Of a stretch of DNA of 64,000 nucleotides, positions 35,664 to 44,471 are shown piece after piece. The translations under genes and the position numbers were made by a program. Position 1 is the stretch's first letter; every line of letters starts with the position of its first letter. The stretch covers positions 247,599 through 311,598 of the forward strand of contig NZ_RCCS01000009.1 of the NCBI RefSeq assembly GCF_003664185.1, read 5' to 3'. This DNA is from Tenacibaculum discolor. GTDB lineage: Bacteria; Bacteroidota; Bacteroidia; Flavobacteriales; Flavobacteriaceae. Below the pieces are notes generated by a model. That model did not search any database and was not told where the DNA came from. It saw nothing but the letters and a program-made list of their open reading frames with translations.

Positions 35664-35685
35664 TCATCTACTTTTGGAATTGACA
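35664..35685 (-). repeat. Right terminal inverted repeat of the Tn7-like element
   Basis: Complement of the left end with one mismatch, ending TTTTGGAATTGACA just before host sequence. A weaker copy, read as AATTTCC...CATAAT on the minus strand, lies at 35620-35638. The tnsA promoter should lie between here and 35571. Confidence 0.92.
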
Positions 35686-36371
35686 GAGGCGGACAATATC
35701 CTCAACCTGGAGAAATCTCTTTAGCGCATAACGGAGTCCTTTTTTTAGATGAACTTCCCGAATTTAAACGTACAGTTTTAGAAGTGATGCGCCAACCACT
35801 AGAAGACAGAGAAGTTACCATATCTCGTGCTCGTTTTACAGTAAACTACCCCAGTAGTTTTATGTTAGTAGCAAGTATGAACCCAAGTCCTTCTGGATAT
35901 TTCAATAATCCCGACTCACCAGTTACCTCCTCTCCTGCCGAAATGCAACGTTATTTAAGTAAAATTTCTGGTCCTTTATTAGATAGAATTGATATTCACA
36001 TTGAAGTAACTCCAGTGCCGTTTGATAAGCTATCAGATGAACGAAAAGGAGAAAGTAGCGTAGACATTAGAAAACGAGTTACTCTTGCTCGTGAAATACA
36101 AACAACTAGATTTAAAGACTTCGAAAACATTCATTATAATGCCCAAATGAATGTAAAGCAAATTCGTGAATTTTGTAAGCTATCAGAAGAAAGTAAAAAC
36201 TTATTAAAAATAGCCATGGAAAAGTTAAACCTATCAGCTAGAGCTTATGATAGAATTTTAAAGGTATCTCGCACCATTGCTGATTTAGCTTCTTCCGAAA
36301 ACATACAATCCGAACATATTACCGAAGCTATTCAATATAGAAGCTTGGATCGTGAAGGTTGGTTAGGATAA
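35686..36371 (+). pseudogene. yifB: yifB (comM), 3' fragment beyond the transposon
   Basis: Host sequence resumes at GAGGCGGACAA and codes for the last 227 residues: [20 protein letters not shown] (Walker B), the [16 protein letters not shown] stretch and ending SLDREGWLG as in other flavobacterial YifB. Native numbering puts this fragment from about residue 284 of roughly 511, while the 5' fragment stops at 115, so about 165-170 codons including Walker A are missing. An open frame enters from the transposon, but no functional start is evident. Confidence 0.92.
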
Positions 36372-36504
36372 TTATAAAGCTAGAATTCAAGCAAGTATAC
36401 AACTTTAAAACAGTTAGGGAAATGTTAAAAAATTGCGCTTTCATTTAAAATCACTAATTTAGACGCTTATTATAACGCTGGACAGCAAAATTAAACACAC
36501 CCTA

Positions 36505-37512
36505 ATGAAAAAACTAGTTTACTTATTGGCATTTTCAATTGCCTTAATTTCATGTAAAGAGGAACAAAAAGATTATGTGACTTTTTCTGGAAAAATTACT
36601 AACAAAAACTCTGAAACTGTTACTATTTCTAACCCTCAATTTAAATTCAACAAAGTAATTAAAGTTGGTGAGGATGGAACTTTTAAAGATACCATGAATG
36701 TAAAAGATGGTTTCTACAGACTTTTTGATGGTAAAGAATATGCTACTTTATACTTAAAAAACGGAGCTGATATTAATGTAACAGTTGATGCTAAAGAATT
36801 TGATGAAACTATAACTTATACGGGTGCTGGTTTTGAAGAAAGTGCTTTCTTAGCTCAATCTTCTTTAAATCAAGAAAAATTATTTGGAGATAAAGAGTTA
36901 ATGGATTTACCAGAGTTAGACTTTAGATCTAAAGTTTCTAATTTTGTTGATGATTTTAACAAAAGATTTGAAGGAGCTTCATTAGATTCTACTTTCGTAG
37001 CAAACCAAAAACAAAGTATTGCTGGTTTAGAAAAGTACTTAACTAAAATGTATAATGACAAGCAATACATTGCTAAAAACTTAGCTAAAGGAGCTGAATC
37101 TCCTAAATTTGTTGATTATGAGAACAATGCTGGTGGTACTACTTCTTTAGATGATTTAAAAGGTAAGTATGTTTATATCGACTTATGGGCTACTTGGTGT
37201 CAACCATGTAAAAACGAAATTCCTTTCTTAAAGAAAGTTGAAGAAAAATACCACAATAAAAATATTGAGTTTGTAAGTATTTCTGTTGACAGACAAAAAG
37301 ACTATGAGACTTGGAAAAAAATGATTGTTGATAAAGAATTATCAGGAATTCAATTATATGCTAAAGAAGATAAAGCTTTTATGGATGCGTATAAAGTATC
37401 AGGAATTCCAAGATTTATTTTATTAGATCCAGAAGGAAAGATTGTAGACTCTAATGCTCCAAGACCTTCTAATCCTAAATTAGTTGAATTATTCGAATCA
37501 TTGAATATTTAG
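36505..37512 (+). CDS. TlpA-like thioredoxin lipoprotein with N-terminal DUF4369-type domain
   Basis: 335 aa. Lipoprotein signal ending LISC, Cys17. Residues about 25-130 form a small beta domain of DUF4369 type (VTFSGKITNKN, GFYRLFDG). A helical linker follows and then a TlpA/ResA thioredoxin-like domain with WATWCQPCKNE (CxxC) near residue 230 and GIPRFILLDPEGK. It probably reduces or handles disulfides at the periplasmic face. A terminator follows. Confidence 0.88.
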   Translation: MKKLVYLLAFSIALISCKEEQKDYVTFSGKITNKNSETVTISNPQFKFNKVIKVGEDGTFKDTMNVKDGFYRLFDGKEYATLYLKNGADINVTVDAKEFDETITYTGAGFEESAFLAQSSLNQEKLFGDKELMDLPELDFRSKVSNFVDDFNKRFEGASLDSTFVANQKQSIAGLEKYLTKMYNDKQYIAKNLAKGAESPKFVDYENNAGGTTSLDDLKGKYVYIDLWATWCQPCKNEIPFLKKVEEKYHNKNIEFVSISVDRQKDYETWKKMIVDKELSGIQLYAKEDKAFMDAYKVSGIPRFILLDPEGKIVDSNAPRPSNPKLVELFESLNI

Positions 37513-37532
37513 TCTTAAAAGACGTTTATAAT

Positions 37533-37556
37533 AAAAGCCCACTAATTAGTGGGCTT
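37533..37556 (+). terminator. Terminator after the TlpA-like gene
   Basis: AAAAGCCCACTA pairs with its complement around the centre, ending TTTTTT, 20 bp after the stop. Confidence 0.8.
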
Positions 37557-37600
37557 TTTTATTGCTTAAGTTATTCTTCTTTAGATTCATTAAAAATAAC

Positions 37601-37608
37601 TATATTTG
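37601..37608 (+). promoter_or_regulatory. Candidate -7 box, leaderless layout
   Basis: TATATTTG is a perfect match to TAnnTTTG and ends 4 nt before the ATG at 37613. Confidence 0.5.
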
Positions 37609-37612
37609 CCGA

Positions 37613-37906
37613 ATGAATTTTTTTGTAGAAGAATTATCATTTAAAATATCTTGTGGTGGCAGAAACTGTTACCAACTAGATTTAGGTTATAAAGTAATTG
37701 ACTTTACTTTTTGCCAACTATTATCCTTCAGAAAAAAAGTACTACAACACGCTTCTTACGAAGCGTTAGAAACGATTATCGACGGCGATAACTTCGTACT
37801 CCTTTTTGCAGCAGACAACAAGCACCTATTATTCTTAGATGTACCTCAACTTATAGAGTTAAAAGAGCTTCTTTTATCAGTATTTAAGCAGAAAAGTCTT
37901 TACTAA
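37613..37906 (+). CDS. Small unknown protein
   Basis: 97 aa from ATG 37613 (MNFFVEELSFKIS). The longer frame from 37562 runs through the promoter box and is rejected. Has a CGGRNCYQLDLGY segment with two cysteines, and a hydrophobic LFLDVPQL near the end. No signal peptide. I do not recognise the family, although small flavobacterial proteins of this type often sit near ferritin. It precedes ftnA by 80 bp on the same strand. Function not assigned. Confidence 0.6.
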   Translation: MNFFVEELSFKISCGGRNCYQLDLGYKVIDFTFCQLLSFRKKVLQHASYEALETIIDGDNFVLLFAADNKHLLFLDVPQLIELKELLLSVFKQKSLY

Positions 37907-37988
37907 GACTAGCTTTAAATTAGTGTCTCTATTCTTTTTAGAGTCTTATAATCTGTATCTTTATAGTATTAAAACTAAACAAAATATT

Positions 37989-38495
37989 ATGGAAACAGCA
38001 ATAAGAAGAGACATGATTTTAGATGTGGAAGTAGTTGATTTGCTAAACCACCAAATAACGATGGAGCAACAAGCTTCTTCTAAATATTTAGCCATGGCAT
38101 CATGGTGCGACCAAAGAGAGCTTAGAAATAGCGCAGCATACTTTTATAAGCAAGCTGAAGAAGAAAGAGAGCACATGATGAAGATTTTCAAATTCATTAA
38201 CGATAATGGCGGTAGTGCAATGTCACCTATAGCTACAGAAGTTGCTCACGAATTTGAAAGCTTACGAGCTATTTTTGAAGCTTCTTTAGATGCCGAAATA
38301 GAAGTAACTAAATCTATTCATAACGCATTTAAAACCGCAAGAAAAGTAAGTGATTTTACTTCTGAAATCTTTTTACAATGGTTTGTAACGGAACAAGCCG
38401 AAGAAGAAGAGAAAGTAAGAGATATTTTAGACTTAATCGATTTAATGGAAGGTATGCCATTAAAAATGATTGATGAGCGTATTCCTACCGAATAA
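37989..38495 (+). CDS. ftnA: Non-heme ferritin
   Basis: 168 aa. The helical ferritin fold with the iron ligands in LLNHQITMEQQASSKYLAMASWC and EEEREHMMKIF, and the final WFVTEQAEEEEKV. It stores iron as a 24-subunit cage in the cytoplasm. ATG 37989 is the family start (METAIRRDMI); 22 upstream codons look non-coding. A bidirectional terminator separates it from the convergent ahcY. Confidence 0.92.
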   Translation: METAIRRDMILDVEVVDLLNHQITMEQQASSKYLAMASWCDQRELRNSAAYFYKQAEEEREHMMKIFKFINDNGGSAMSPIATEVAHEFESLRAIFEASLDAEIEVTKSIHNAFKTARKVSDFTSEIFLQWFVTEQAEEEEKVRDILDLIDLMEGMPLKMIDERIPTE

Positions 38496-38514
38496 AACTT
38501 TTATAAACAGTATA

Positions 38515-38547
38515 AAAAAATCCCGCAACTTAGTTGCGGGATTTTTT
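38515..38547. terminator. Bidirectional terminator between ftnA and ahcY
   Basis: Perfect stem TCCCGCAACT / AGTTGCGGGA flanked by A6 and T6, serving both convergent genes. Confidence 0.88.
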
Positions 38548-38588
38548 GTGTCTTGACTCTTGATTCTAAAAATCTTGACTCTAAGAAT

Positions 38589-39905
38589 CTAGTATCTATA
38601 GTGTTCTGGCTTGTATGGACCTTCAACAGTTACACCAATATATTTCGCTTGATCTTCACGTAACTCAGTTAACTCAACACCAATCTTAGCTAAGTGTAAT
38701 TTTGCTACTTTTTCATCTAAGTGTTTCGGTAACATATACACCTCGTTTTTATACGCATCAGAATTTTTCCATAACTCGATTTGCGCTAAGGTTTGGTTTG
38801 TAAAAGAGTTAGACATTACAAAACTTGGGTGACCTGTAGCACAACCTAAGTTTACTAAACGTCCTTCAGCTAATACAATAATATCGTTTCCTTTAACAGT
38901 ATACTTATCAACTTGAGGCTTAATTTCAACCTTAGTATCTCCGTAAGTATCGTTTAACCAAGCCATTTGGATTTCATTATCAAAGTGACCAATATTACAA
39001 ACGATAGTCTTATCTTTCATCGCTTCGAAGTGCTCAGAACGAACAATATCTTTGTTACCAGTAGTAGTAATTACGATATCAGCATTTCCTACAACAGTTT
39101 CTAATTTCTTTACTTCAAAACCGTCCATTGCCGCTTGTAACGCACAAATAGGATCAATTTCAGTAACAGTAACGATAGAACCAGCTCCACGGAAAGATGC
39201 CGCAGTACCTTTACCAACATCACCATAACCACAAACCACTACTCTTTTACCAGCTAACATTACATCAGTAGCACGACGAATCGCATCAACTGCAGATTCT
39301 TTACATCCGTACTTATTGTCAAACTTCGATTTAGTAACCGAGTCATTTACGTTAATCGCAGGCATTGGTAACGTTCCGTTTTTCATACGCTCGTATAAAC
39401 GGTGTACCCCTGTAGTTGTTTCTTCAGATAAACCTTTAATTCCAGAAGCTAACTCAGGATATTTATCTAATACCATATTCGTTAAATCTCCACCATCATC
39501 TAAAATCATGTTTAATGGCTTCTTATCTTCACCAAAGAATAATGTTTGTTCAATACACCAATCAAACTCTTCCTCGTTCATACCCTTCCAAGCATATACT
39601 GGAGTTCCAGCAGCAGCAATAGCAGCAGCAGCTTGATCTTGAGTAGAAAAAATATTACAAGAACTCCAAGTAACCTCAGCACCTAAAGCTTGTAATGTTT
39701 CAATTAAAACCGCAGTTTGAATCGTCATGTGTAAACATCCTGCAATTCTTGCACCCTTTAAAGGTTGCTCATCTTTATACTCTTCTCGTAAACTCATTAA
39801 CCCTGGCATTTCAGCTTCTGCCAATTCAATCTCTTTTCTTCCCCAATCAGCTAAAGAAATATCTTTAACTTTGTAAGGAACATATGTCGCGGTTTTTGTG
39901 CTCAT
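38589..39905 (-). CDS. ahcY: Adenosylhomocysteinase
   Basis: 438 aa. Splits S-adenosylhomocysteine into adenosine and homocysteine with bound NAD. Landmarks: [16 protein letters not shown], the NAD loop [13 protein letters not shown], and the C-terminal [19 protein letters not shown]. Full length, cytoplasmic, and normally essential for methylation homeostasis. Divergent from the phosphopantetheinyl transferase gene. Confidence 0.95.
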   Translation of the reverse strand: MSTKTATYVPYKVKDISLADWGRKEIELAEAEMPGLMSLREEYKDEQPLKGARIAGCLHMTIQTAVLIETLQALGAEVTWSSCNIFSTQDQAAAAIAAAGTPVYAWKGMNEEEFDWCIEQTLFFGEDKKPLNMILDDGGDLTNMVLDKYPELASGIKGLSEETTTGVHRLYERMKNGTLPMPAINVNDSVTKSKFDNKYGCKESAVDAIRRATDVMLAGKRVVVCGYGDVGKGTAASFRGAGSIVTVTEIDPICALQAAMDGFEVKKLETVVGNADIVITTTGNKDIVRSEHFEAMKDKTIVCNIGHFDNEIQMAWLNDTYGDTKVEIKPQVDKYTVKGNDIIVLAEGRLVNLGCATGHPSFVMSNSFTNQTLAQIELWKNSDAYKNEVYMLPKHLDEKVAKLHLAKIGVELTELREDQAKYIGVTVEGPYKPEHYRY

Positions 39906-39940
39906 ATTTTTGTATATTTATGTATCTTAAATTTGAGTCG

Positions 39941-39948
39941 CAAAATTA
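39941..39948 (-). promoter_or_regulatory. Candidate -7 box of ahcY
   Basis: On the minus strand TAATTTTG fits TAnnTTTG, 35 bp before the ahcY ATG at 39905. Confidence 0.45.
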
Positions 39949-39967
39949 CGAAATAACTTTCTAAAAT

Positions 39968-40594
39968 ATGCCTCTTTACAAAACATTAACGGTAAACAAC
40001 CATGCTAAAGCATTGATTTGGAAGATTGAAGAATCTTTTGAACAACTTTCTAACGGCGTTTCTTTAACAAAAGGAAATCAACAAAGAGTAAACGGCATGA
40101 AGTCCGATTTACACCAAAGAGGCTTTATGAGCGTACGTCACTTACTAAAAGAAGTTGGCTATACCGATGACGATTTACTGTACGATGGCTACGGAAAACC
40201 ACACTTAAAAGACGGCAAATTCATTTCAATAACCCATTCATTTACCTTTTCGGCAATAATTATTTCCGATACACAACCTGTGGGGATAGATATTGAAATG
40301 CAACGCGACAAAATTCTGAAAATTGCACACAAGTTTACTCCTATAGAAGAATACAAATCTATTGCCAACCACGATGCTTTGGTAAGCAAATTAACCATTG
40401 TTTGGGGAGCCAAAGAAAGTTTGTATAAAATCTACGGAAAGAAAAAACTCCGCTTCTTAGAAAACATTTATATTGAAGATTTCTCTTTTGAAACAAATGT
40501 AACTACTGGAAAAATTTTATACGAAGGACAAACCTCTGAGTACGACATCCACTTCTTAGAAATGGAAGGATTCACCTGCGTATGTGCTTGTTAA
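39968..40594 (+). CDS. 4'-phosphopantetheinyl transferase superfamily protein
   Basis: 208 aa. Sfp-type motifs: the metal-binding GIDIEMQRD near residue 100 and WGAKESLYKIYGKK near 150 (WxxKExxxK). It transfers the phosphopantetheine arm of CoA to a carrier protein. Length is typical of the Sfp group rather than AcpS (about 125 aa). No carrier-protein or polyketide genes are adjacent, so it may serve fatty-acid ACP or a distant cluster. Confidence 0.85.
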   Translation: MPLYKTLTVNNHAKALIWKIEESFEQLSNGVSLTKGNQQRVNGMKSDLHQRGFMSVRHLLKEVGYTDDDLLYDGYGKPHLKDGKFISITHSFTFSAIIISDTQPVGIDIEMQRDKILKIAHKFTPIEEYKSIANHDALVSKLTIVWGAKESLYKIYGKKKLRFLENIYIEDFSFETNVTTGKILYEGQTSEYDIHFLEMEGFTCVCAC

Positions 40595-40690
40595 AAAAGG
40601 CACCATACCCTCCTACTCCAAAACTCTGCATCTTTGAAACTTTGAAAAAACTCCCAAAACCTTTACCATGCAACAACGACTTAACTTTAG

Positions 40691-40698
40691 TAACTTTG
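40691..40698 (+). promoter_or_regulatory. Candidate -7 box of the pnuC operon
   Basis: TAACTTTG fits TAnnTTTG, 23 bp before the ATG at 40722. No riboswitch is visible upstream. Confidence 0.45.
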
Positions 40699-40721
40699 CA
40701 TCTTTCTAATTAGGAACAACA

Positions 40722-40982
40722 ATGAAAATATCCGTAGAATTGACTTTAAGTCCGCTTCAGAACGAATTTGAAGAACCAATTATCAATTTCATCAAAAAAT
40801 TAAGAGCCTCAGGTTTAACTGTGTTAGAAAATCCGTTAAGTACGCAAGTGTATGGTGATTATGATACCGTGATGAGTTTAGTTACTTCTGAATTAAAAAA
40901 TACTTTTGAATTAATTGACAACGGATTGCTATTCATGAAAATCGTAAAAACCGATCGTAGCGATTATGAGCCAACTTTTTGA
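40722..40982 (+). CDS. YkoF/MTH1187-type thiamine-binding protein
   Basis: 86 aa, one ferredoxin-like unit beginning MKISVELTLSPL with the GDYDTVMSLV stretch, matching the MTH1187/YkoF family that binds thiamine or HMP. Cytoplasmic, no signal peptide. Overlaps the pnuC start by 17 nt, so the two are coupled. Its presence raises the possibility that the transporter next door carries thiamine rather than nicotinamide riboside. Confidence 0.75.
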   Translation: MKISVELTLSPLQNEFEEPIINFIKKLRASGLTVLENPLSTQVYGDYDTVMSLVTSELKNTFELIDNGLLFMKIVKTDRSDYEPTF

Positions 40983-41598
40983 TTTCCTTTTTGGGCAGTA
41001 TGCTGATTACAACCCTATCCATGTTTGGCTAGAAATTATTGCGGTAATCTTTGGTTTTTTATCCGTTTGGTATTCAAAACAGAATAAAATTTGGGTATTC
41101 CCTACGGGGATGATTAGCACCGCTATTTTTGTATACCTCCTATTAAAATGGGAACTGTTAGGCGATATGATGATTAACGGGTACTACTTTATTATGAGTG
41201 TATACGGTTGGTATATCTGGACACGAAAAGTAGACGCCACCCATGTAACTCCTATTTCTAGAACAACACCTAAAGAAAAAAAACAAAGCGTAGCCATATT
41301 TGTAGCCACCTTAGTTTTCGTCTATGCTGTTTATACCGTTTTTGATAAATGGACTAGCTGGACAGCTTATGTAGACACCGTTACTACTGCCATTTTCTTT
41401 GTTGGAATGTGGCTGATGGCAAAACGAAAAATAGAAAACTGGATTTATTGGATTATTGGCGATATTATCTCCGTTCCACTGTACTTTTACAAAGGATTTA
41501 CCTTTACCAGTTTTCAATATTTATTATTTACCTTTATTGCAATTGCAGGATATTTAGCATGGAAAAAGCACTTACACAACAACCCATCAACCTTGTAA
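40966..41598 (+). CDS. pnuC: PnuC-family vitamin precursor transporter
   Basis: 210 aa with about seven membrane segments; WLEIIAVIFGFLSVWYSKQNKIWVFPTG and YYFIMSVYGWYIW are PnuC landmarks. PnuC proteins carry nicotinamide riboside, and the PnuT subgroup carries thiamine. The neighbours point both ways: a thiamine-binding protein upstream and a NadR-type kinase downstream, with coupled overlaps on both sides. Which substrate is right cannot be told from sequence. Confidence 0.85.
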   Translation: MSQLFDFLFGQYADYNPIHVWLEIIAVIFGFLSVWYSKQNKIWVFPTGMISTAIFVYLLLKWELLGDMMINGYYFIMSVYGWYIWTRKVDATHVTPISRTTPKEKKQSVAIFVATLVFVYAVYTVFDKWTSWTAYVDTVTTAIFFVGMWLMAKRKIENWIYWIIGDIISVPLYFYKGFTFTSFQYLLFTFIAIAGYLAWKKHLHNNPSTL

Positions 41599-42212
41599 AG
41601 GTGGTATTATTTGGACCTGAAAGCACAGGAAAAACAACACTTTCTGGTCAGTTAGCACGTCATTACAATACCGTTTGGGCTCCCGAATTTGCGCGTGAAT
41701 ACTTGCAAGATAAGTGGAACAACGAACGTAAAACTTGTGAGCAGCAAGACTTGATTCCCATTGCTGAAGGACAAATGGGCTTGGAAAATGAATTGGCTAA
41801 AAAGGCGGATAAAGTACTCATCTGTGATACCGATTTATTGGAAACCAAAGTATATTCTGAAGAGTATTATGGCGGATTCGTAGATCCGAAATTAGATGAG
41901 GCTGCCATTGAAAACACTTACGATATTTATTTTTTAACCTATATCGATACGCCTTGGGAGGCCGATGATTTACGCGACAGACCCGAGCAACGTTTGGAAA
42001 TGTTTAAAGCCTTTGAAAATGCGTTGAAAAAATACAACCGTCCGTATGTATTGTTAAAAGGAGACAAAGAAACCCGATTGAAAAAAGCAGTAGCAGTTAT
42101 TGATGAATTACTCACAAAAAAAGAAAACTTATACTCTTTTTCCGACACCCTTACCGATTTAGATATGCACTTTATGCACCAATCACCCGACACGCCTAAT
42201 TACGATATGTAA
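41559..42212 (+). CDS. NadR-type nucleoside kinase (AAA P-loop)
   Basis: 217 aa. P-loop GPESTGKT at residues 19-26, as in the NadR C-terminal ribosylnicotinamide kinase; WAPEFAREYLQ and later DTDLLETKVYSEE are also shared. It would phosphorylate the vitamin after import and so trap it. The N-terminal HTH and adenylyltransferase domains of NadR are absent. The chosen ATG at 41559 overlaps pnuC by 40 nt; a longer frame from 41409 duplicates pnuC and is rejected. Confidence 0.75.
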   Translation: MEKALTQQPINLVKVVLFGPESTGKTTLSGQLARHYNTVWAPEFAREYLQDKWNNERKTCEQQDLIPIAEGQMGLENELAKKADKVLICDTDLLETKVYSEEYYGGFVDPKLDEAAIENTYDIYFLTYIDTPWEADDLRDRPEQRLEMFKAFENALKKYNRPYVLLKGDKETRLKKAVAVIDELLTKKENLYSFSDTLTDLDMHFMHQSPDTPNYDM

Positions 42213-42242
42213 GTATCGCTAAATGTCATTACTACAATAGAT

Positions 42243-42280
42243 AAACGTCATTTCGACCAGAGGGAGAAATCTCACCAATA
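42243..42280. repeat. Half-copy of a dispersed REP-like element
   Basis: AACGTCATTTCGACC followed by GGGAGAAATCTC, a motif widespread between flavobacterial genes. It resembles one arm of the full palindromic copies at 48097 and 49920. Confidence 0.45.
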
Positions 42281-42354
42281 AGAGTCACTCCGATTAGTAA
42301 GCCCCCTTTACAAACAACAATAGATTCCCTATATTTGAGACATTCACAAACACT

Positions 42355-42756
42355 ATGAACAAAGAACAACTTTTAAAAGAACTCAACTTTAAAGCCGTAC
42401 GAAGCTCTGGTGCGGGCGGACAGCATATAAACAAAGTATCCTCTAAAGTAGAATTAAGTTTTACGATTGAAGACTCGTTAGGACTCTCGGATAAAGAAAA
42501 AGCACTACTCCTTAAAAACTTAGCGAACAGACTCTCTAAAGAAAACACACTCATACTAAGCTCACAAGATAGCCGCTCACAACACCGCAACAAAGAATTG
42601 GTTACCGAACGCTTTTTTAACCTTTTAACACAAGCCTTAGTAGTGCCCAAAGTACGCAAAGCTACCAAACCTAAAAAAGCAGCGATTGCCAAACGTTTGG
42701 ACGCTAAAAAACAACAGGCTGAAAAAAAAGAAAACCGAAAAAAGTTTCGGTTTTAG
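42355..42756 (+). CDS. arfB: Peptidyl-tRNA hydrolase ArfB (stalled-ribosome rescue)
   Basis: 133 aa. The GGQ catalytic motif lies at residues 21-23 (SSGAGGQHINKVSS), and the basic C-terminal tail (AIAKRLDAKKQQAEKKENRKK) enters the mRNA channel of stalled ribosomes. The size and tail separate it from release factors RF1/RF2, which are over 350 aa. It frees the nascent chain from ribosomes at mRNA ends. Confidence 0.9.
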   Translation: MNKEQLLKELNFKAVRSSGAGGQHINKVSSKVELSFTIEDSLGLSDKEKALLLKNLANRLSKENTLILSSQDSRSQHRNKELVTERFFNLLTQALVVPKVRKATKPKKAAIAKRLDAKKQQAEKKENRKKFRF

Positions 42757-42787
42757 TTTAAATCATTTTTAATAACTCGTTATTTCA

Positions 42788-43459
42788 TCAATTCTTCTTT
42801 ACGTAAGTTTTATTTCCATTTGAGTTTATATAGTATTTCCCACCTCTTGGCCCTGTCTGAATTGTCCTACTAGATGAGCTACTTGGAATTGAATAAGTCG
42901 GAGTTGAATAAGTCGGAGTTGAATAATAGCTTTTTGTTTTACTTTTCTTAGATTTTACATAGACTTTTTTTCCGCTACTACTATAATAATATTTTCCGCC
43001 TCTACTTCCAGTATAAAGTGTTCGCCCACTATTATTAGTTTCCGAATAAGTTGATTTCGATTTTTGAGTATTATTGTAAAAACTGTTATATGTCGAATTG
43101 GAATAATAATTTCGTTTAGTAGTTGAATAAGTTGAATTACTTCTGTTAGCTCTTTCTCTCGCTGTTTTTCTTTTATGTTGTTCAATAGTTAGCAATTGCA
43201 TGTTACTTGGATCATCTGTACCTCCTTCAGAAAGAGGTTTTATGTGATCTATTTGATAACCATAAGGTATCTCATCATAACCTAATGATCTTAAAAACTC
43301 TCTTTTATTGGCCTCGCTCCTTTTTACAAGAGGTTTTCCTGTTGTAGAATAATATTTTCCGTAGTAATATTCGGTATTACCGATTTTGTATGTATCCTGG
43401 CTATGAATAGTAAAATTTACAATCAGCGACAAGGTTAATAGTAATAGAAGTCTTTTCAT
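42788..43459 (-). CDS. Secreted HNH endonuclease with basic adaptor repeats
   Basis: 223 aa. Signal peptide to about residue 20 (LLLLLTLSLIVNFTIHSQ). The HNH core is QIDHIKPLSEGG...NMQLLTIEQHKRK near residues 62-95. After it come a Ser/Tyr-rich linker and two copies of a GPRGGKYYxNSxGxKxYVK motif that I recall as the basic adaptor domain known from chlorella virus proteins. A secreted nuclease could serve DNA scavenging or competition. A nearby immunity gene is not evident. Confidence 0.75.
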   Translation of the reverse strand: MKRLLLLLTLSLIVNFTIHSQDTYKIGNTEYYYGKYYSTTGKPLVKRSEANKREFLRSLGYDEIPYGYQIDHIKPLSEGGTDDPSNMQLLTIEQHKRKTARERANRSNSTYSTTKRNYYSNSTYNSFYNNTQKSKSTYSETNNSGRTLYTGSRGGKYYYSSSGKKVYVKSKKSKTKSYYSTPTYSTPTYSIPSSSSSRTIQTGPRGGKYYINSNGNKTYVKKN

Positions 43460-43611
43460 TTTTGTTTGTTTTAATTCCCTATATCGGTGTCATTATAATA
43501 AGTAACTATATTTTACTCATTAACTTTTCAGTTTTACAATAACCTCTTTTATTCATTTATTTTTTAGTCGCTATTAAACCGCTATTTTTTTATACACGTT
43601 GTTGAACATAG

Positions 43612-44471
43612 CTATTTTTTTCCTATCAAGCTATATAGTTCTTTTAAATCCTTTGAAGCCTCTATTTTTTCCCAATCTTTTTCTTTTAAAGGTTTCAATC
43701 CATCTTCTAATGCAGTTTCAGTAGAACCTCCAATGAATATTTGATAATGTACAAATTCAGGAACATCTCTTTTCTTATCTGAAATAGAGATATATTGAAG
43801 ATGTGGGTAGAACTCCTTTGCAGTTAGAATAACATCTTTAGCTTTTTCAAAAGGGACTTCGCTACCAAGCCAAATTGCTTTATGATTATTTATGCTATTA
43901 TTTAAATTATGAGGTTCATTTAATTCAGTCGAATATCCTTTTTTCTTGAAAATTCTAATTAGGTTTTCTGCTTTAGGCATATTAAAGACACTAACTAAAT
44001 TTTCTATTATGAAATCAAATTTATCAAAATCATCATATTCAGGTCTATCAAATATGTCAAAATCTTCTTCTTTTACAGATTTTAATTTAATAATATCTCG
44101 TTCTAATTTTTGAAATTTAATATCATTATCTCTTTTAAAATCCAATAAATTATCGTTTAATATTTCAAGCATTTGGTCTTGAGTAACACTTACTTCAACT
44201 TTGGCTTGTTTTGATTCGTCGTATTTGAAAATCTTAATATAGTTCTCTTCATTTTTAAAATCAGAAGGTGCGTAAAGTGCTTTATTGTTGAAGTTAAGAG
44301 TCAAGAAAAAAACTACAATTAATACACTTGGAAATATGATTAAAAAATAAATAATAATTGGTTTTCATCCACAATAAAGGGTAGAACTAATGTTCCGCTA
44401 ACTTCTGCAATTCCCGCAAATATTGCAATAATAGTAAGGGGGTTTTTTATCGTTCCTATTTTTTCTGTCAT
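43612..44471 (-). pseudogene. Unknown membrane-anchored protein, frameshifted
   Basis: From ATG 44471 the frame reads MTEKIGTIKNPLTIIAIFAG and passes one membrane segment, then stops at 44340 inside a second one. A -1 shift at a T6 run (44343-44348) restores a single protein of about 286 aa that continues with IIFPSVLIVVFFLTLNF and runs to 43612. The joined product has two adjacent membrane helices and an acidic cytoplasmic domain of about 220 residues (EKDWEKIEASKDLKELYS near its end). The lone downstream frame lacks an ATG. So this is a recent pseudogene, a length-variable T-tract or a sequencing error. Function unknown. Confidence 0.7.

Larger units (their letters stand above)
22992..35685. 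mobile_element. Tn7-like transposon inserted in yifB/comM (12,694 bp)
   Basis: Both ends carry the same 22-bp sequence in inverted orientation with one mismatch, beginning TGTCAATTCCAAAAGTA and bounded by TGT...ACA as in Tn7. Inside are tnsA, tnsB, tnsC and tniQ reading inward from the right end, a convergent tnsE-like gene, a tyrosine recombinase with palindromic DNA, and a four-gene cargo operon at the left end. The flanks are the two halves of yifB, so the boundaries are fixed independently by host homology. No 5-bp target duplication is seen (ACAGC left, GAGGC right). Known parallel: the Tn6022/AbaR family of Acinetobacter also uses comM. Confidence 0.93.

Noticed and set aside
35572..35685. 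Long yifB frame starting at 35613
   Set aside because: The first 24 codons are transposon end sequence; the native YifB part begins at the junction and has no native start.
22992..35685. Type I-F or V-K CRISPR-associated transposon
   Set aside because: No cas genes and no repeat-spacer array seen anywhere in the element.
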